Below are positions 26,683-36,607 of a stretch of DNA of 64,000 bases, piece by piece. Position numbers and translations under genes: made by a program. How positions within the stretch are numbered: the first letter of the stretch is position 1; each line of letters opens with the position of its first letter. The DNA is taken from contig NZ_CP110535.1 of NCBI RefSeq assembly GCF_026104355.1, positions 4,278,001-4,342,000 on the forward strand. Direction: 5' to 3'. The DNA comes from Halomonas sp. BDJS001 (lineage in GTDB: Bacteria; Pseudomonadota; Gammaproteobacteria; Pseudomonadales; Halomonadaceae). Under the pieces are notes generated by a model, which did not search any database, was not told the DNA's origin, and saw only the letters and a list, made by a program, of their open reading frames with translations.

Positions 26683-27600
26683 ATGAAACGCCTTCTACTT
26701 GGCGCCGCCCTCGCAGCCACTTGCACCACTGCCATGGCTCAATCTATCGGCGTCTCCATCGCCCGTTTCGATGATAACTTCCTTACCTCTATGCGTCAGG
26801 CGATGGAAGCCGAAGCCGAAGCGCAGGGTTACGATATCCAGTTTCTGGATGCTCAAGAGGATATTGGCCGTCAGCTTAGCCAAGTACAAAGCCTTGCTGC
26901 TCAAGGAGTGGATGCCATCATTATTAATCCCGTTGATACGGCAGCAACATCACGCATGACAGGAGAAGCCGTACTGCAGAACATTCCCTTAGTGTATGTA
27001 AACCGTGAACCCGAAGGGGATGACTTAGATAATGACGGCGTGGTTTTTGTCGGCTCAGAACAAAAACGTGCGGGCACTCTCCAGATGGAGGCACTAGCCG
27101 AGATGCTTGGTGGCGAAGGTAACGTTGCCATCATGTTGGGGAACCTTGCATCTGGAGCTACACATAAACGTACCAACGGCGTCAAGGAAGTCGCTGCCGA
27201 GTATCCGGGTATTGAGATCATCGCAGAACAACCCGCAGATTATCAGCGCACTGAAGCCATCGATCTTATGACCAACTGGATCGTTGGCGGCCAGCAAATT
27301 GATGCCATCGCTGCCAACAACGATGAGATGGCGATTGGCGCCCTCAACGCCATGCGCCAGTTGGGGATCAGCCCTGAAGAGATCCTAGTAGGGGGTATCG
27401 ATGCCACTCGTGATGGACTCGAGTCCATGCAAAGCGGCGAACTGGCCGTCACAGTCTTCCAGGATCCGGTCGGCCAGGGCGGTGGTGCGGTGAAGGCAGC
27501 CATCGATCTAGCCGAAGGTAATGAGGTCGAGAAAACCACGATGGTGCCTTTCCAACTGGTCACCCCCGAGACGCTTGAAGAATTTCTTGCCAATCAATGA
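26683..27600 (+). CDS. Sugar ABC transporter periplasmic binding protein, probable inositol binding
   Basis: The 305-residue protein has a signal peptide (MKRLLLGAALAATCTTAMAQ, cut after AMA) and a type I periplasmic binding (RbsB-like) fold. Family blocks are IGVSIARFDDNFLTSMRQAM, LAAQGVDAIIINPVDT, GSEQKRAGTLQMEALAE and AIAANNDEMAIGALNAMRQ. It delivers substrate to the ATPase and permease encoded next. Position between iolR and iolB, and the operator upstream, point to myo-inositol, as for Caulobacter IbpA, but ribose-type ligands cannot be excluded by eye. The ATG at 26683 has AGGAG upstream; an earlier in-frame ATG at 26641 would spoil the signal peptide. Confidence 0.87.
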   Translation: MKRLLLGAALAATCTTAMAQSIGVSIARFDDNFLTSMRQAMEAEAEAQGYDIQFLDAQEDIGRQLSQVQSLAAQGVDAIIINPVDTAATSRMTGEAVLQNIPLVYVNREPEGDDLDNDGVVFVGSEQKRAGTLQMEALAEMLGGEGNVAIMLGNLASGATHKRTNGVKEVAAEYPGIEIIAEQPADYQRTEAIDLMTNWIVGGQQIDAIAANNDEMAIGALNAMRQLGISPEEILVGGIDATRDGLESMQSGELAVTVFQDPVGQGGGAVKAAIDLAEGNEVEKTTMVPFQLVTPETLEEFLANQ

Positions 27601-27607
27601 GGCGTTA

Positions 27608-27627
27608 GGCTCGCCAAATGGCGAGTC
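27608..27627 (+). other. Stem-loop between binding-protein and ATPase genes
   Basis: The core stem CTCGCC/GGCGAG with loop AAAT is extended by one G-T and one G-C pair. There is no T-run, so it is more likely an mRNA 3'-end stabiliser favouring the binding protein than a terminator. Confidence 0.5.
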
Positions 27628-27654
27628 TGCCTTGATGTTTCAGGAGAAACCAGC

Positions 27655-29205
27655 ATGGCGTCAATGACCGCAGAAAACCTGACTCCCGATAGCGCCGAGT
27701 TCATTCTTGAAGTAGCCGATGTCCGAAAGGCGTTTCCCGGTGTAGTAGCACTGGACAATGTCCAACTAAAAGTTCGTCCAGGCACCGTACATGCCCTGAT
27801 GGGTGAAAATGGTGCAGGCAAGTCGACCCTGATGAAAATCATCGCTGGCGTCTATATTCCCGATCAAGGAGAGGTTCGTTTAAAGGGCCAGCCGTTGACG
27901 TTGCAGGGCCCGTTGGACGCACTGGAAGCCGGGATTGCCATGATCCATCAGGAGCTTAACCTGATGCCATTCATGACTATCGCCGAAAACATTTGGATTC
28001 GTCGTGAGCCGCTCAATGCGTTTGGCATGATTAACCACGACAAAATGAACCAGATGACCGAGGCACTTTTTGAGCGTCTGGGCATCGACATGGATCCAGA
28101 AATGGAGGTGCGAAAGCTCACCGTCGCTGGCCGTCAGATGATTGAGATTGCCAAGGCAGTCTCATATGAATCCGACGTACTCATCATGGACGAACCGACC
28201 TCTTCACTAGCTGACCGCGAAGTGGAGCACCTTTTCAGAATTATCTCTGACCTGCGGGCGCAGGGCAAAGGCATTATCTACATCACTCACAAGATGGATG
28301 AAGTGTTCGAGATCGCTGACGATATTTCGGTGTTCCGTGACGGTCAGTTCATTTATTCCGCTGCAGCAAGCGATATGACATCCAACGAGATCATCAAGCT
28401 GATGGTTGGACGTGAGGTCACTCAAATGTTCCCCAAAGAAGATGTGCCCATCGGTGATGTAGTGCTGTCGGTACATAACCTCTGCTTAGAGGGGGTCTTT
28501 GAAGACATCAGCTTTCAGGTACGTGCAGGAGAGATCCTTGGCCTAGCAGGCCTGGTAGGTTCTGGCCGCACCAATATTGCCGAGACGCTGTTCGGCGTGA
28601 CCCCTCCCACCTCAGGCAGCATTGCCATTGATGGCAAAAAGCACGTCATCAGTTCACCCCATCAGGCAATGCTGCGCGGCTTGGCGTTACTCACTGAAGA
28701 TCGTAAGGAAACAGGCTTGTTTCTTGGCCTTTCGGTCGAAGAGAACATGGAAATGGCCGTATTGCGAGACGGTTATACCCGCGGCACGTTCGTTGAGCAG
28801 AGTCGGCTCGACCAAGAGTGCGACGCAATGAAGGAACGCCTAAGCGTCAAAACCCCTTCCATGGAAGAACGCATCGGCAACCTCTCCGGCGGCAACCAGC
28901 AAAAAGTACTGATCGGCCGCTGGCTGATGACCAAGCCGCGCATCTTGATTTTGGACGAGCCCACCCGCGGGGTAGACGTCGGGGCAAAAGCCGAAATTCA
29001 CAAATTAATCACCGAGCTGGTCAAGCAAGGTGTGGCAGTGATCATGATCTCTTCCGAACTGCCAGAAGTGTTAGGCATGAGCGACCGCATTATGGTGATG
29101 CACCAAGGCAGAGTGACAGGCTTCCTCGACCGCAGTGAGGCCAACCAAGTCAATATCATGGAGCTAGCCTCATCACCGGTGGCACCACCGGTCGTCGAAG
29201 CCTGA
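27655..29205 (+). CDS. Sugar ABC transporter ATP-binding protein (RbsA/IatA type)
   Basis: The 516-residue tandem ATPase of the carbohydrate-uptake 2 group has a first cassette with Walker [17 protein letters not shown] and Walker [12 protein letters not shown]. The second cassette starts near residue 265 with a degenerate Walker A ([16 protein letters not shown]), keeps the signature [16 protein letters not shown] and has Walker [21 protein letters not shown]. This asymmetry is normal for RbsA-like proteins. It energises the permease encoded 39 bases downstream. AGGAG lies nine bases before the ATG. Confidence 0.93.
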   Translation: MASMTAENLTPDSAEFILEVADVRKAFPGVVALDNVQLKVRPGTVHALMGENGAGKSTLMKIIAGVYIPDQGEVRLKGQPLTLQGPLDALEAGIAMIHQELNLMPFMTIAENIWIRREPLNAFGMINHDKMNQMTEALFERLGIDMDPEMEVRKLTVAGRQMIEIAKAVSYESDVLIMDEPTSSLADREVEHLFRIISDLRAQGKGIIYITHKMDEVFEIADDISVFRDGQFIYSAAASDMTSNEIIKLMVGREVTQMFPKEDVPIGDVVLSVHNLCLEGVFEDISFQVRAGEILGLAGLVGSGRTNIAETLFGVTPPTSGSIAIDGKKHVISSPHQAMLRGLALLTEDRKETGLFLGLSVEENMEMAVLRDGYTRGTFVEQSRLDQECDAMKERLSVKTPSMEERIGNLSGGNQQKVLIGRWLMTKPRILILDEPTRGVDVGAKAEIHKLITELVKQGVAVIMISSELPEVLGMSDRIMVMHQGRVTGFLDRSEANQVNIMELASSPVAPPVVEA

Positions 29206-29244
29206 TCACCTTCCCGACAACGGGTACTAACGAGGTAGAAAACA

Positions 29245-30273
29245 ATGAACAATACAATGGAAGCCACCGACCACCTGGAGGTGGCCAAGAAACGCAAGAA
29301 AAAGATTCCCACCGAAGTCAGCATCTTTCTTGTCTTGGTGGGTATTGCAATACTGTTTGAGATTCTAGGCTGGATCGTACGTGGCGACTCTTTCCTGATG
29401 AATCCGCAACGCCTGCTGATCATGATTCTTCAGATGTCGATTATCGGCATTATCGCTATCGGGGTTACCCAGGTCATCATCACTGGCGGCATTGACCTTT
29501 CGTCCGGGTCGGTACTTGCATTGACGGCAATGGTTACCGCCAGTTTTGCTCAACAGTCAGACTATCTGCGCGCTGTCTACCCGGCACTCACCGATCTACC
29601 CTGGGTATTACCCTTATTGGCCGGGCTCTTGATCGGCGCCCTGGCAGGCTTGATCAATGGCGCCTTAATAGCTTTTGCCTTGATTCCCCCCTTCATCGCC
29701 ACCTTGGGCATGATGGTGAGTGCGCGGGGTATGGCTCGCGCTTATACCGATGGCCAGCCGGTGAGCATGCTTACCGATCAATTCACCTGGATTGGTTCAG
29801 GGGCCAACCCTGTGATCATTTTCCTGGCGGTAGCTGTGCTCTTCCATATCGCGCTGAAGTACACCCGCTATGGCAAATACACTTACGCCATCGGTGCCAA
29901 CCCCCAGGCAGCCCGTGTCTCCGGTATTAATGTGCGGCGCCACCTCATCATGGTGTATGCCATTGCTGGCCTGCTGGCAGGTCTGGCCGGTGTCGTGGCA
30001 TCAGCTCGCGCGGGTACCGGCCAGGCGGGCATGGGATTGATGTACGAGCTTGATGCCATTGCAGCCGCCGTCATCGGCGGCACCAGCCTAGCGGGCGGGG
30101 TGGGTCGCATTGCGGGCACCGTCATCGGCGCACTCATTTTAGGTGTAATGCTAAGCGGCTTCACCTTTTTGGGGGTCGATGCTTACTACCAGGACATCGT
30201 GAAAGGCGCCATTATCGTCGCGGCAGTGGTCGTAGATCAGTATCGTCAGCGTCGTCGTTTAAAAACTGCTTAA
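29245..30273 (+). CDS. Sugar ABC transporter permease (RbsC/IatP type)
   Basis: The 342-residue inner-membrane protein has a basic cytosolic N-terminus ([10 protein letters not shown]) and 8-10 hydrophobic spans. RbsC-family motifs include [57 protein letters not shown] and [19 protein letters not shown]. It forms the homodimeric channel of the transporter with the two preceding genes. It is followed after 48 bases by iolB, so transport and isomerisation share a message. Inositol specificity is inferred from context only. Confidence 0.93.
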   Translation: MNNTMEATDHLEVAKKRKKKIPTEVSIFLVLVGIAILFEILGWIVRGDSFLMNPQRLLIMILQMSIIGIIAIGVTQVIITGGIDLSSGSVLALTAMVTASFAQQSDYLRAVYPALTDLPWVLPLLAGLLIGALAGLINGALIAFALIPPFIATLGMMVSARGMARAYTDGQPVSMLTDQFTWIGSGANPVIIFLAVAVLFHIALKYTRYGKYTYAIGANPQAARVSGINVRRHLIMVYAIAGLLAGLAGVVASARAGTGQAGMGLMYELDAIAAAVIGGTSLAGGVGRIAGTVIGALILGVMLSGFTFLGVDAYYQDIVKGAIIVAAVVVDQYRQRRRLKTA

Positions 30274-30321
30274 TATTTTACTTATCCCTACTGCCAACAC
30301 GCAGTTGAAATTGGAGGAACT

Positions 30322-31125
30322 ATGTCATCCCTACTGGTACGCCCCACCGCCCCAGATGCCCAAGGCACCGTGATTGACGTTACCCCAATATCGGCTGGCT
30401 GGACGCACGTTGGCTTTCGGGTGCACAAACTTGCCAAAGGTCAGCGCCTGGAGGCCAGCAGCGATAACCAGGAAGTGTGCTTGGTGCTGCTCACCGGGCG
30501 CGCCATGGTAACCTGCGGCGAGCACCGCTTTGAAGATATCGGCCAGCGTATGGATATCTTTGAACAGATTCCGCCTTACGCGGTTTATCTGCCCAATGGG
30601 GTTAGCTACGCGGTGGAAGCGACAACGGATTTAGAGCTAGCGGTGTGCGCCGCCCCTGGGCATGGCAACCATGCCCCACGGCTCATCACGCCTGACAACA
30701 TCAAGCAGAGCACCCGTGGTCAGGGCACCAATACCCGCCATGTGCACGACATCCTGCCGGAAACCGAGCCCGCCGATAGCCTATTAGTAGTCGAAGTATT
30801 CACACCTGCGGGTAACTGGTCGAGCTACCCGCCCCACAAACACGATGTGGATAACTTACCCCACGAGTCGCTGCTGGAAGAGACTTACTACCACCGTATC
30901 AACCCTGCCCAAGGGTTCGCCTTCCAGCGCGTTTACACCGATGACCGCAGCCTTGATGAAACCATGGCGGTGGAGAACGGTTGCTGTGTGTTGGTACCCA
31001 AAGGCTACCACCCAGTGGGCGCGGCTCATGGCTACTCGCTCTACTACTTAAATGTGATGGCGGGGCCCAAGCGGGCGTGGCAATTCCATAACGACCCCGA
31101 CCACGAGTGGCTAATGAACGCGTAA
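30322..31125 (+). CDS. iolB: 5-deoxy-glucuronate isomerase
   Basis: The 267-residue bicupin metal isomerase converts 5-deoxy-glucuronate from IolD to 2-deoxy-5-keto-gluconate, the IolC substrate. IolB landmarks are FRVHKLAKGQ near the start, the His-rich metal site in WSSYPPHKHDVDNLPHESLL and EETYYHRINP, FAFQRVYTDD, and the ending KGYHPVGAAHGYSLYYLNVM. The length matches the family. GGAGG lies six bases before the ATG. It is the last gene of the plus-strand inositol unit and is followed by a clear terminator. Confidence 0.95.
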   Translation: MSSLLVRPTAPDAQGTVIDVTPISAGWTHVGFRVHKLAKGQRLEASSDNQEVCLVLLTGRAMVTCGEHRFEDIGQRMDIFEQIPPYAVYLPNGVSYAVEATTDLELAVCAAPGHGNHAPRLITPDNIKQSTRGQGTNTRHVHDILPETEPADSLLVVEVFTPAGNWSSYPPHKHDVDNLPHESLLEETYYHRINPAQGFAFQRVYTDDRSLDETMAVENGCCVLVPKGYHPVGAAHGYSLYYLNVMAGPKRAWQFHNDPDHEWLMNA

Positions 31126-31173
31126 TAGGTCGACAATTTGCCCGCTAACGTTTATCTAATGCTATGCTATCTT

Positions 31174-31196
31174 GCCCCGCTTCTGCGGGGCTTTTT
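31174..31196 (+). terminator. Rho-independent terminator after iolB
   Basis: A 7-bp stem GCCCCGC/GCGGGGC with loop TTCT is followed by five T residues, 48 bases after iolB. This ends the inositol uptake/iolB message. Confidence 0.9.
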
Positions 31197-31238
31197 ATTG
31201 ACCACTGACACCCGAGAACTGATAACCAAGAGAGGCGT

Positions 31239-31982
31239 ATGCTCCCCGACTACTCCGTGATCGCCTGGCTGCTGATCCTGTTTTCCGTTTACCTGACCGG
31301 CGTTTCCAAAGGCGGTTTTGCGGGTGGGTTCGGCACGCTGTCGGTTCCTCTCATGGCGCTGGCAATTAGTCCCACCCAGGCAGCCGGCCTGTTGCTGCCG
31401 CTGCTACTGGTGATGGACGTGTTTGCGGTTAAGGCGTGGTGGGGCAAGCAGGACGCCAAGGAGGTCTGGCGCTTTGTACCGGGCTTATTCATTGGCGTGG
31501 CAGTGGGAACGCTGCTGTTCGACAGCCTGAGCGAACAGGGCTTGCGCCTGACACTTGGCGTTATCACTTTGCTGTTCGCCGCTTACATGCTGCTGAAGCC
31601 CATTGCCAAGAAGCCTATTTCTTCACGTTGGGCGCTGCCCGCCGCCAGTGTCTGCGGCTTTACCAGCTTTATGGCCCATGCGGGCGCGCCGCCGCTAAAT
31701 GTCTACCTGCTGCCGCGCAAACTCTCTAAAGAGACCTTTATTGCCACCTGCGCAGTCTCCTTTGCGGTGGTCAACGTGATCAAGTTAGCGCCTTATATGT
31801 GGCTTGGCGAAATCAACGTCACCAGCGCCTGGGCGTCGCTACTGCTGGTGCCCATCGCCTGGATCGGCGTGCGCAACGGCCTCTGGCTGCAAAGCCGCGT
31901 CAACGAAGCGCTGTTTTACCGTCTGGTAATACTGGCCATGTTCTTGGTCGGCTTTAATCTGATTTGGCAGGCACTGAAATAG
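31239..31982 (+). CDS. TauE/SafE-family membrane permease
   Basis: The 247-residue protein has about seven to eight hydrophobic spans and the family's repeated glycine-rich motif: GVSKGGFAGGFGTLSVPLMAL in the first half (cited in part) and GFTSFMAHAGAPPLNVYLLP in the second. TauE/SafE proteins export sulfite, sulfoacetate or related organic anions, or move small carboxylates; substrate here is unknown. It is a single-gene unit ending 11 bases from the convergent EamA gene. The nearby phosphonate genes do not obviously need it. Confidence 0.85.
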   Translation: MLPDYSVIAWLLILFSVYLTGVSKGGFAGGFGTLSVPLMALAISPTQAAGLLLPLLLVMDVFAVKAWWGKQDAKEVWRFVPGLFIGVAVGTLLFDSLSEQGLRLTLGVITLLFAAYMLLKPIAKKPISSRWALPAASVCGFTSFMAHAGAPPLNVYLLPRKLSKETFIATCAVSFAVVNVIKLAPYMWLGEINVTSAWASLLLVPIAWIGVRNGLWLQSRVNEALFYRLVILAMFLVGFNLIWQALK

Positions 31983-31993
31983 GTATCGCTGAC

Positions 31994-32887
31994 CTAAAGC
32001 GCCACCAGCACCAACCCCGCCAACATCACCAGCGTACCGATGGCTTTTGCCCTGGATGCGGGCTCCTTCAGCCACAGCACCCCCATTAGCACGCCCACTG
32101 GAATGGAGAGCTGGCGCAGCGCTACCACATAACTCACCTCGTCGGTAAGCGCCAAGGCGATTAATACCAGGCCGTAAGTGCTGGTCATCATCAGTCCGGT
32201 GGCGACTAGCATGGCAAGTCCCTGCTGGCGCAGTGCAGGCAGGCGGCGGCGCTCTGCCGGCAGCATTGCCAGCAGGGGTACCGCCCAGGTTAGCGTCATC
32301 AGCGCTTGCAGCACCATGAACACTGCCCCGGCGGTTAACCCACTATGTCCTGCTCCCTGCATCAGCCCCAGCGCCTGCTTATCGATTAGCGAATAGCCCA
32401 CCGTGCCCGCCGCGGCCAGCAGCGCAAACCCCATGGCCGGGGTGAGATAAGTAGATAACCTGCGCGCCTCGGGGTGGCTAAGCGGCAGGCAGAGGGCCCC
32501 TGCCACCACTAGCACCATGCCTAGGCCGTCCCAGCGATCCAACACGCGGCTGCCCAAGAGCGCAATGGAGACCAGCGGCACCAGCACCACCGGCAGTGCC
32601 CGGGCGATGGGGTAAAGCACGCTGACGTCCCCCCTGGCGTAAGCCCAGGCCAGGCCGCCCATATAGAGCATTTGGCACAGTCCAGAGAGCGCCAGCCAGC
32701 CCCAGAAGGCAATGGGTAGCGCGCTCAGCGATGGCCCCAACCATAGCAGAGGAATCAGTACAGTCCCGCCCGCCCCGTAAGCCAGCGCAAAAGAGGCTAA
32801 CGACGGCGCATTGCGTTTGCCCAGCACGTTCCATGCGGCGTGCATGCATACCGAGACCAGCACCAGAGCAAGCGCGGCTGGACTCAA
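31994..32887 (-). CDS. EamA/DMT-family transporter in the phosphonate operon
   Basis: The 297-residue protein has ten predicted membrane spans in two five-helix EamA halves ([20 protein letters not shown] at the start; [35 protein letters not shown] with [18 protein letters not shown]). The start is a TTG that overlaps the phnX stop (TTGA), so it depends on translational coupling with phnX. Its place as third gene after phnW and phnX suggests a role in 2-aminoethylphosphonate use, perhaps export of an aldehyde, amino acid or excess phosphonate. That is inference, as members of this family move very varied metabolites. Confidence 0.82.
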   Translation of the reverse strand: MSPAALALVLVSVCMHAAWNVLGKRNAPSLASFALAYGAGGTVLIPLLWLGPSLSALPIAFWGWLALSGLCQMLYMGGLAWAYARGDVSVLYPIARALPVVLVPLVSIALLGSRVLDRWDGLGMVLVVAGALCLPLSHPEARRLSTYLTPAMGFALLAAAGTVGYSLIDKQALGLMQGAGHSGLTAGAVFMVLQALMTLTWAVPLLAMLPAERRRLPALRQQGLAMLVATGLMMTSTYGLVLIALALTDEVSYVVALRQLSIPVGVLMGVLWLKEPASRAKAIGTLVMLAGLVLVAL

Positions 32888-33702
32888 GGACGCTCTCCCT
32901 GTTGAAGACGTGTATTGATGGTATCGACCACGCTGGGTAGCTCGGCAATGGTCTCAATGCAGTAGTGGGGTTGCGAAGGAGCGAACTGGGCAGCGACGCG
33001 CTCATGGGCCGCTTGGCGCTCTGATTGACTCAGCGATTGGTACTGTTTATGCGTCAGTCCTAGCGCATTGCCTGAGCAGGTAAGTGCCACCGTCCACATA
33101 CCCGCGCTTCGCCCTTCAAGAATGCCCGGCGTGGTATCGTCGACTTTAATACAGGCAGCCACATCGCTGACGCCCAGGGCAATCACATTGGCCAGCGCCT
33201 GGGCGGGATGCGGACGGCCATTGGGTACGTCATCGGTGGCGACGACATGATCGACGTGCAGGCCGTTATCCGCCGCCAGGGCGACCACTTTTTCCATCAC
33301 CACCGCCGGGTAGCCGGAGCAGGAACCGATTTTCAGCCCCTGGGCGCGCAGCGTCGTTAAGGTGTCGAGCGCACCGGGAATCACCGCCGAGTGGTCGGCA
33401 ATCTTGGCGATTTGCAGGGGCATAAACCGCTCGTAAAGCGCCGTAACATCGTCATCGGAAGGCGCATGGCCGACCGCCCGAACAAAGCGTTCAGCGATCT
33501 CCGGATGATTACAGAGAGTGCGAATATGATCCCACTTACCCATACCCATGGGGCCGCGGGCTTCTTCCAGGCTAATCGCCACACCCAGCTCAGCGAACGC
33601 TTCGACAAAGATCTGGGTCGGCGCAAAGGAGCCAAAGTCGACCAGCGTGCCTGCCCAATCACAGATAACCGCTTGAAGATGTTGAGGAGTTTGATACTGC
33701 AT
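32884..33702 (-). CDS. phnX: Phosphonoacetaldehyde hydrolase (phosphonatase)
   Basis: The 272-residue HAD-superfamily enzyme splits the C-P bond of phosphonoacetaldehyde to acetaldehyde and phosphate. Catalytic marks are nucleophile D15 in [14 protein letters not shown], the Schiff-base lysine K56 in [26 protein letters not shown] and the metal-binding [14 protein letters not shown]. These are the specific features of phosphonatase rather than a generic HAD enzyme. The ATG overlaps the phnW stop (TAATG). PhnW makes its substrate, so the pair frees phosphate and nitrogen from 2-aminoethylphosphonate. Confidence 0.95.
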   Translation of the reverse strand: MQYQTPQHLQAVICDWAGTLVDFGSFAPTQIFVEAFAELGVAISLEEARGPMGMGKWDHIRTLCNHPEIAERFVRAVGHAPSDDDVTALYERFMPLQIAKIADHSAVIPGALDTLTTLRAQGLKIGSCSGYPAVVMEKVVALAADNGLHVDHVVATDDVPNGRPHPAQALANVIALGVSDVAACIKVDDTTPGILEGRSAGMWTVALTCSGNALGLTHKQYQSLSQSERQAAHERVAAQFAPSQPHYCIETIAELPSVVDTINTRLQQGERP

Positions 33703-34850
33703 TAGGCGCTCCCGGATTGTGAAGATAGGTCAGTTATGAGCGAGACATCCATATCCGCTAGCGCCTCTTGAATGGCGCGTAGCAGTTCGGCGATCACCGT
33801 GGTGCCTAGCTGACCAATGCAGCCGATGCGAAAGCTTTCGACCTCGGTCAGCTTGCCGGGATAGATCAAAAAACCGCGCTCCTTGAGCGCCGCATAGAAG
33901 GTATTAAATTCAAAGGCGGGGTCGGGGGGACTTAAAAAGGTCGTGATAATCGGCGATAGCCATTCGTCTTCCAGCAACGTATTGAAGCCTAGCGCCCGCA
34001 TACCGTTGACCAGGGCATCGCGGTTGCGGGTATAGCGCGCGCAGCGCCCCGGCACGCCGCCCTCTTCCCGGTGCTGGGCAAGCGCCGCCTGAAAAGCCAC
34101 CACAGTATGCGTGGGCGGCGTAAAGCGCCACTGGCCGGTGCGCTCCATATACGCCCACTGGTCGTGCAGATCCAGACTCAACGAGTGAGCGCGCCCCTTA
34201 CCTGCCACAAGCAGCGCTTTGCGAATAATCACAAAGCCAAAGCCCGGCACGCCTTCGATGCACTTGTTGGCAGAAGAAACCAGCACATCGATGGGTGTTT
34301 TTGTGAGGCTGATGGGGATGCCGCCAAAGGAGCTCATGGCGTCGACGATGAGGGTTTTCCCATGGGTGTGCACCACGTCAGCGATGGCTTCTAACGGGTT
34401 CAAAATGCCCGAGCTGGTTTCACAGTGCACCAGAAATACCGCGGTAATCTCTAGGTCTTGCTGCAACAGTGCTGCGACTTCATCAGCTTGTGGTGGCAAA
34501 TAGTCGCCTTTATCCAGCGTCACGTAGCGACGCCCCATCATGTGGAGCAACTGCGCCGCGCGCTTACCGTAGGCACCGTTCATCAGCACCAGTACTTTGC
34601 CGCTGGGATCCGCAGCGCAAGCCAGCGCACTCTCAACCGCAAAGGTGCCACTGCCCTGCATGGGCACGCAGGCGTATTCGTCGCTTGGCGCCTCGGCCAT
34701 GGCAAGTAACTGGGTGCGAATGTCGACCGTTACCTGGTTAAAGCCATCATCCCAGGAGCCCCAGTCGCGCAGCATGGCGGCTTTGGTCGCGTGGGAAGTC
34801 GTCAGCGGCCCGGGAGTTAATAGATAAGGCTCTTTAATATGATCGATCAT
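33702..34850 (-). CDS. phnW: 2-aminoethylphosphonate-pyruvate transaminase
   Basis: The 382-residue class V aminotransferase converts 2-aminoethylphosphonate plus pyruvate to phosphonoacetaldehyde plus alanine. Family motifs are [17 protein letters not shown] at the N-terminus, [14 protein letters not shown], the PLP site [19 protein letters not shown] (K196) and [13 protein letters not shown] use the ATG at 34850, which fits family N-termini. A palindromic operator occupies the bases just upstream, leaving no Shine-Dalgarno. A GTG at 34892 would add 14 atypical residues. First gene of phnW-phnX-eamA. Confidence 0.93.
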   Translation of the reverse strand: MIDHIKEPYLLTPGPLTTSHATKAAMLRDWGSWDDGFNQVTVDIRTQLLAMAEAPSDEYACVPMQGSGTFAVESALACAADPSGKVLVLMNGAYGKRAAQLLHMMGRRYVTLDKGDYLPPQADEVAALLQQDLEITAVFLVHCETSSGILNPLEAIADVVHTHGKTLIVDAMSSFGGIPISLTKTPIDVLVSSANKCIEGVPGFGFVIIRKALLVAGKGRAHSLSLDLHDQWAYMERTGQWRFTPPTHTVVAFQAALAQHREEGGVPGRCARYTRNRDALVNGMRALGFNTLLEDEWLSPIITTFLSPPDPAFEFNTFYAALKERGFLIYPGKLTEVESFRIGCIGQLGTTVIAELLRAIQEALADMDVSLITDLSSQSGSA

Positions 34851-34851
34851 T

Positions 34852-34863
34852 TGGTATATACCA
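34852..34863. promoter_or_regulatory. Putative GntR operator at the phnW start
   Basis: TGGTATATACCA is a perfect 12-bp palindrome one base upstream of the phnW ATG. Only one position of its half-arms differs from TGGTATAGACCA at 38833-38844, upstream of the binding-protein gene. This is the size and form of operators used by HutC/UTRA-type GntR regulators, one of which is encoded at 38931-39641. Confidence 0.72.
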
Positions 34864-34912
34864 GATTTTTTAAACACTTTAACCGTAAGCACAACAGCAG
34901 TCTAGATGCTGC

Positions 34913-36607
34913 CTAGCCCGCCATGCGCCAGCGCTGGGCGTTGTTTAACAGGACGTAAGTAAGAGCAGTGTGCAGCAGCTTCACCACCAGCGAGGTAAGG
35001 AAAATCAGCACCGCCATGGCCGCCGCGCTGGCGAAGTAGCCCGCTTCATCCAGGTGCAGCACGGCCACTGAGGCCAACCGGGTGTCGCTGTTGTAGAGAA
35101 ACACCACTGCGGACACCGTGGTCATCGCGTTGACGAACAGATACACCGAGATATCCAGCACCGCGGGGAGCGACACCGGCAGCGTCACGCGGCTGAACGT
35201 GATCCAGAACGGTACCTTGAGGGAGGCCCCCACCGCTTCAAACTCGGGATCGAGCTGTTTAAGCGCGGTGACCGAGGTGAGATGGCACACGGTGTAGAAG
35301 TGAATCAAGGTATTGAGCACCAGAATCATCAGCGTGCCGTATAGCCAGTTAAACGGGTTGCCCGCCTGGTTAAAAAAGAAAATATAGGCAAGCCCCAACA
35401 CCATGCCGGGCACCGCCATAGGCAGCATGGCCATAAAGTGCAGCCCTTGGCGCAGCGGGCGGTAGCCTTCACTCTTTTCGATCAACCAGGCGTTAAAGAA
35501 GATCACCAACGTGCCCACTAAGGCCACGCTGAAAGCAAGCTTGAGCGAGTTAAACCAGGCTCCCCAGCCGCCGTCGGCCATGCCTTGGAAAGTGTAGTGC
35601 TCAAAGGTGATCGACAAGTTGTAGGGCCAAAACTGTATCAGCGAGGCATACACCGCGGTGCCGATCACCAACACAATGGCACCGGCCACCGCGTAGCAAA
35701 GTAGCATAAAGACCCAGTCCCGCAGCGGGCAGGGGGTCGGCTGCCACGGCACTGCTCGGGCCGAGAGCTGGGCCACCTGGCGGCGCTGTATCCAGCGGTC
35801 AACGATAAACGAGAGCACTGCGGGCAGCAGCAGAATCACGCTGACCACCGCGCCCATCTGAAAGTTCTGCTGGCCGACGACCTGACGGTAGACATCAGTG
35901 GCCAGCACGCTGAACTGACCACCGATGATTTTCGGTACACCAAAATCGGTGATCGCCAGGGTAAACACCACAAACAGGCAAGAAATCAGCCCATAACGCA
36001 CGCCGGGCAATGTAATAGTCAGAAAGGTGCGCCACTTGGGTGTACCCAGCGCTTCGGCCGCTTCGTAGAGCCGTGCATCGCTGTTGGTCAGCGCGGTGGT
36101 CAGCAGCATCAGCGCGTGGGGAAATATCCAGAAGCTCATGCCCATCACAATGCCAATTGGCCCATAGATCGAGTGGCCTGCCAGCACCTCACGCAGAAAT
36201 CCCTGATTACCAAACAGGTAAACAAGGCTGATCGCGGGCAGCAGCGACGGCGCCAGAATAGGGAGGATCGCCAGCATGCGAAACAGCCGTTTGCCCGGCA
36301 TGCAGGTGCGGGTAATCCCGTAGGCGCATAGAAACGCCAAGCCAACCACCACACCTGTGGTCATCAGCGCCACCCGCAACGAGTTGGCAATCGAATTAAC
36401 CAGCGCAGGGGTCTGAAAATAGTGAACAAAGTTAGCCAGGCCGATAAAGTCACCGGCGCGGTCTTGCAGGCTTTTCACCAGCATGGCCACCAGTGGAAAC
36501 AGCAGCCCCACCACCAGCAAGGCGACCCCGGCGAGGAGTGCCAGTAAACGAATCAGCGACTCCAGGGACGGTCGGGGTAATGACATTGAGAAGGCGTTGG
36601 CGATCAT
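34913..36607 (-). CDS. 2-aminoethylphosphonate ABC transporter permease (two permease domains fused)
   Basis: This 564-residue inner-membrane protein has about twelve spans and two binding-protein-dependent permease domains in one chain, of the ferric/spermidine/phosphonate class. The EAA-type loops are YEAAEALGTPKWRTFLTITLPGVRYG (first half, quoted in parts: EALGTPKWRTF) and FEAVGASLKVPFWITFSRV (second half). It corresponds to PhnU and PhnV joined. The start overlaps the ATPase stop by four bases (ATGA). With the upstream ATPase and binding protein it forms the uptake system for 2-aminoethylphosphonate, inferred from phnW/phnX next to it. Confidence 0.9.
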   Translation of the reverse strand: MIANAFSMSLPRPSLESLIRLLALLAGVALLVVGLLFPLVAMLVKSLQDRAGDFIGLANFVHYFQTPALVNSIANSLRVALMTTGVVVGLAFLCAYGITRTCMPGKRLFRMLAILPILAPSLLPAISLVYLFGNQGFLREVLAGHSIYGPIGIVMGMSFWIFPHALMLLTTALTNSDARLYEAAEALGTPKWRTFLTITLPGVRYGLISCLFVVFTLAITDFGVPKIIGGQFSVLATDVYRQVVGQQNFQMGAVVSVILLLPAVLSFIVDRWIQRRQVAQLSARAVPWQPTPCPLRDWVFMLLCYAVAGAIVLVIGTAVYASLIQFWPYNLSITFEHYTFQGMADGGWGAWFNSLKLAFSVALVGTLVIFFNAWLIEKSEGYRPLRQGLHFMAMLPMAVPGMVLGLAYIFFFNQAGNPFNWLYGTLMILVLNTLIHFYTVCHLTSVTALKQLDPEFEAVGASLKVPFWITFSRVTLPVSLPAVLDISVYLFVNAMTTVSAVVFLYNSDTRLASVAVLHLDEAGYFASAAAMAVLIFLTSLVVKLLHTALTYVLLNNAQRWRMAG

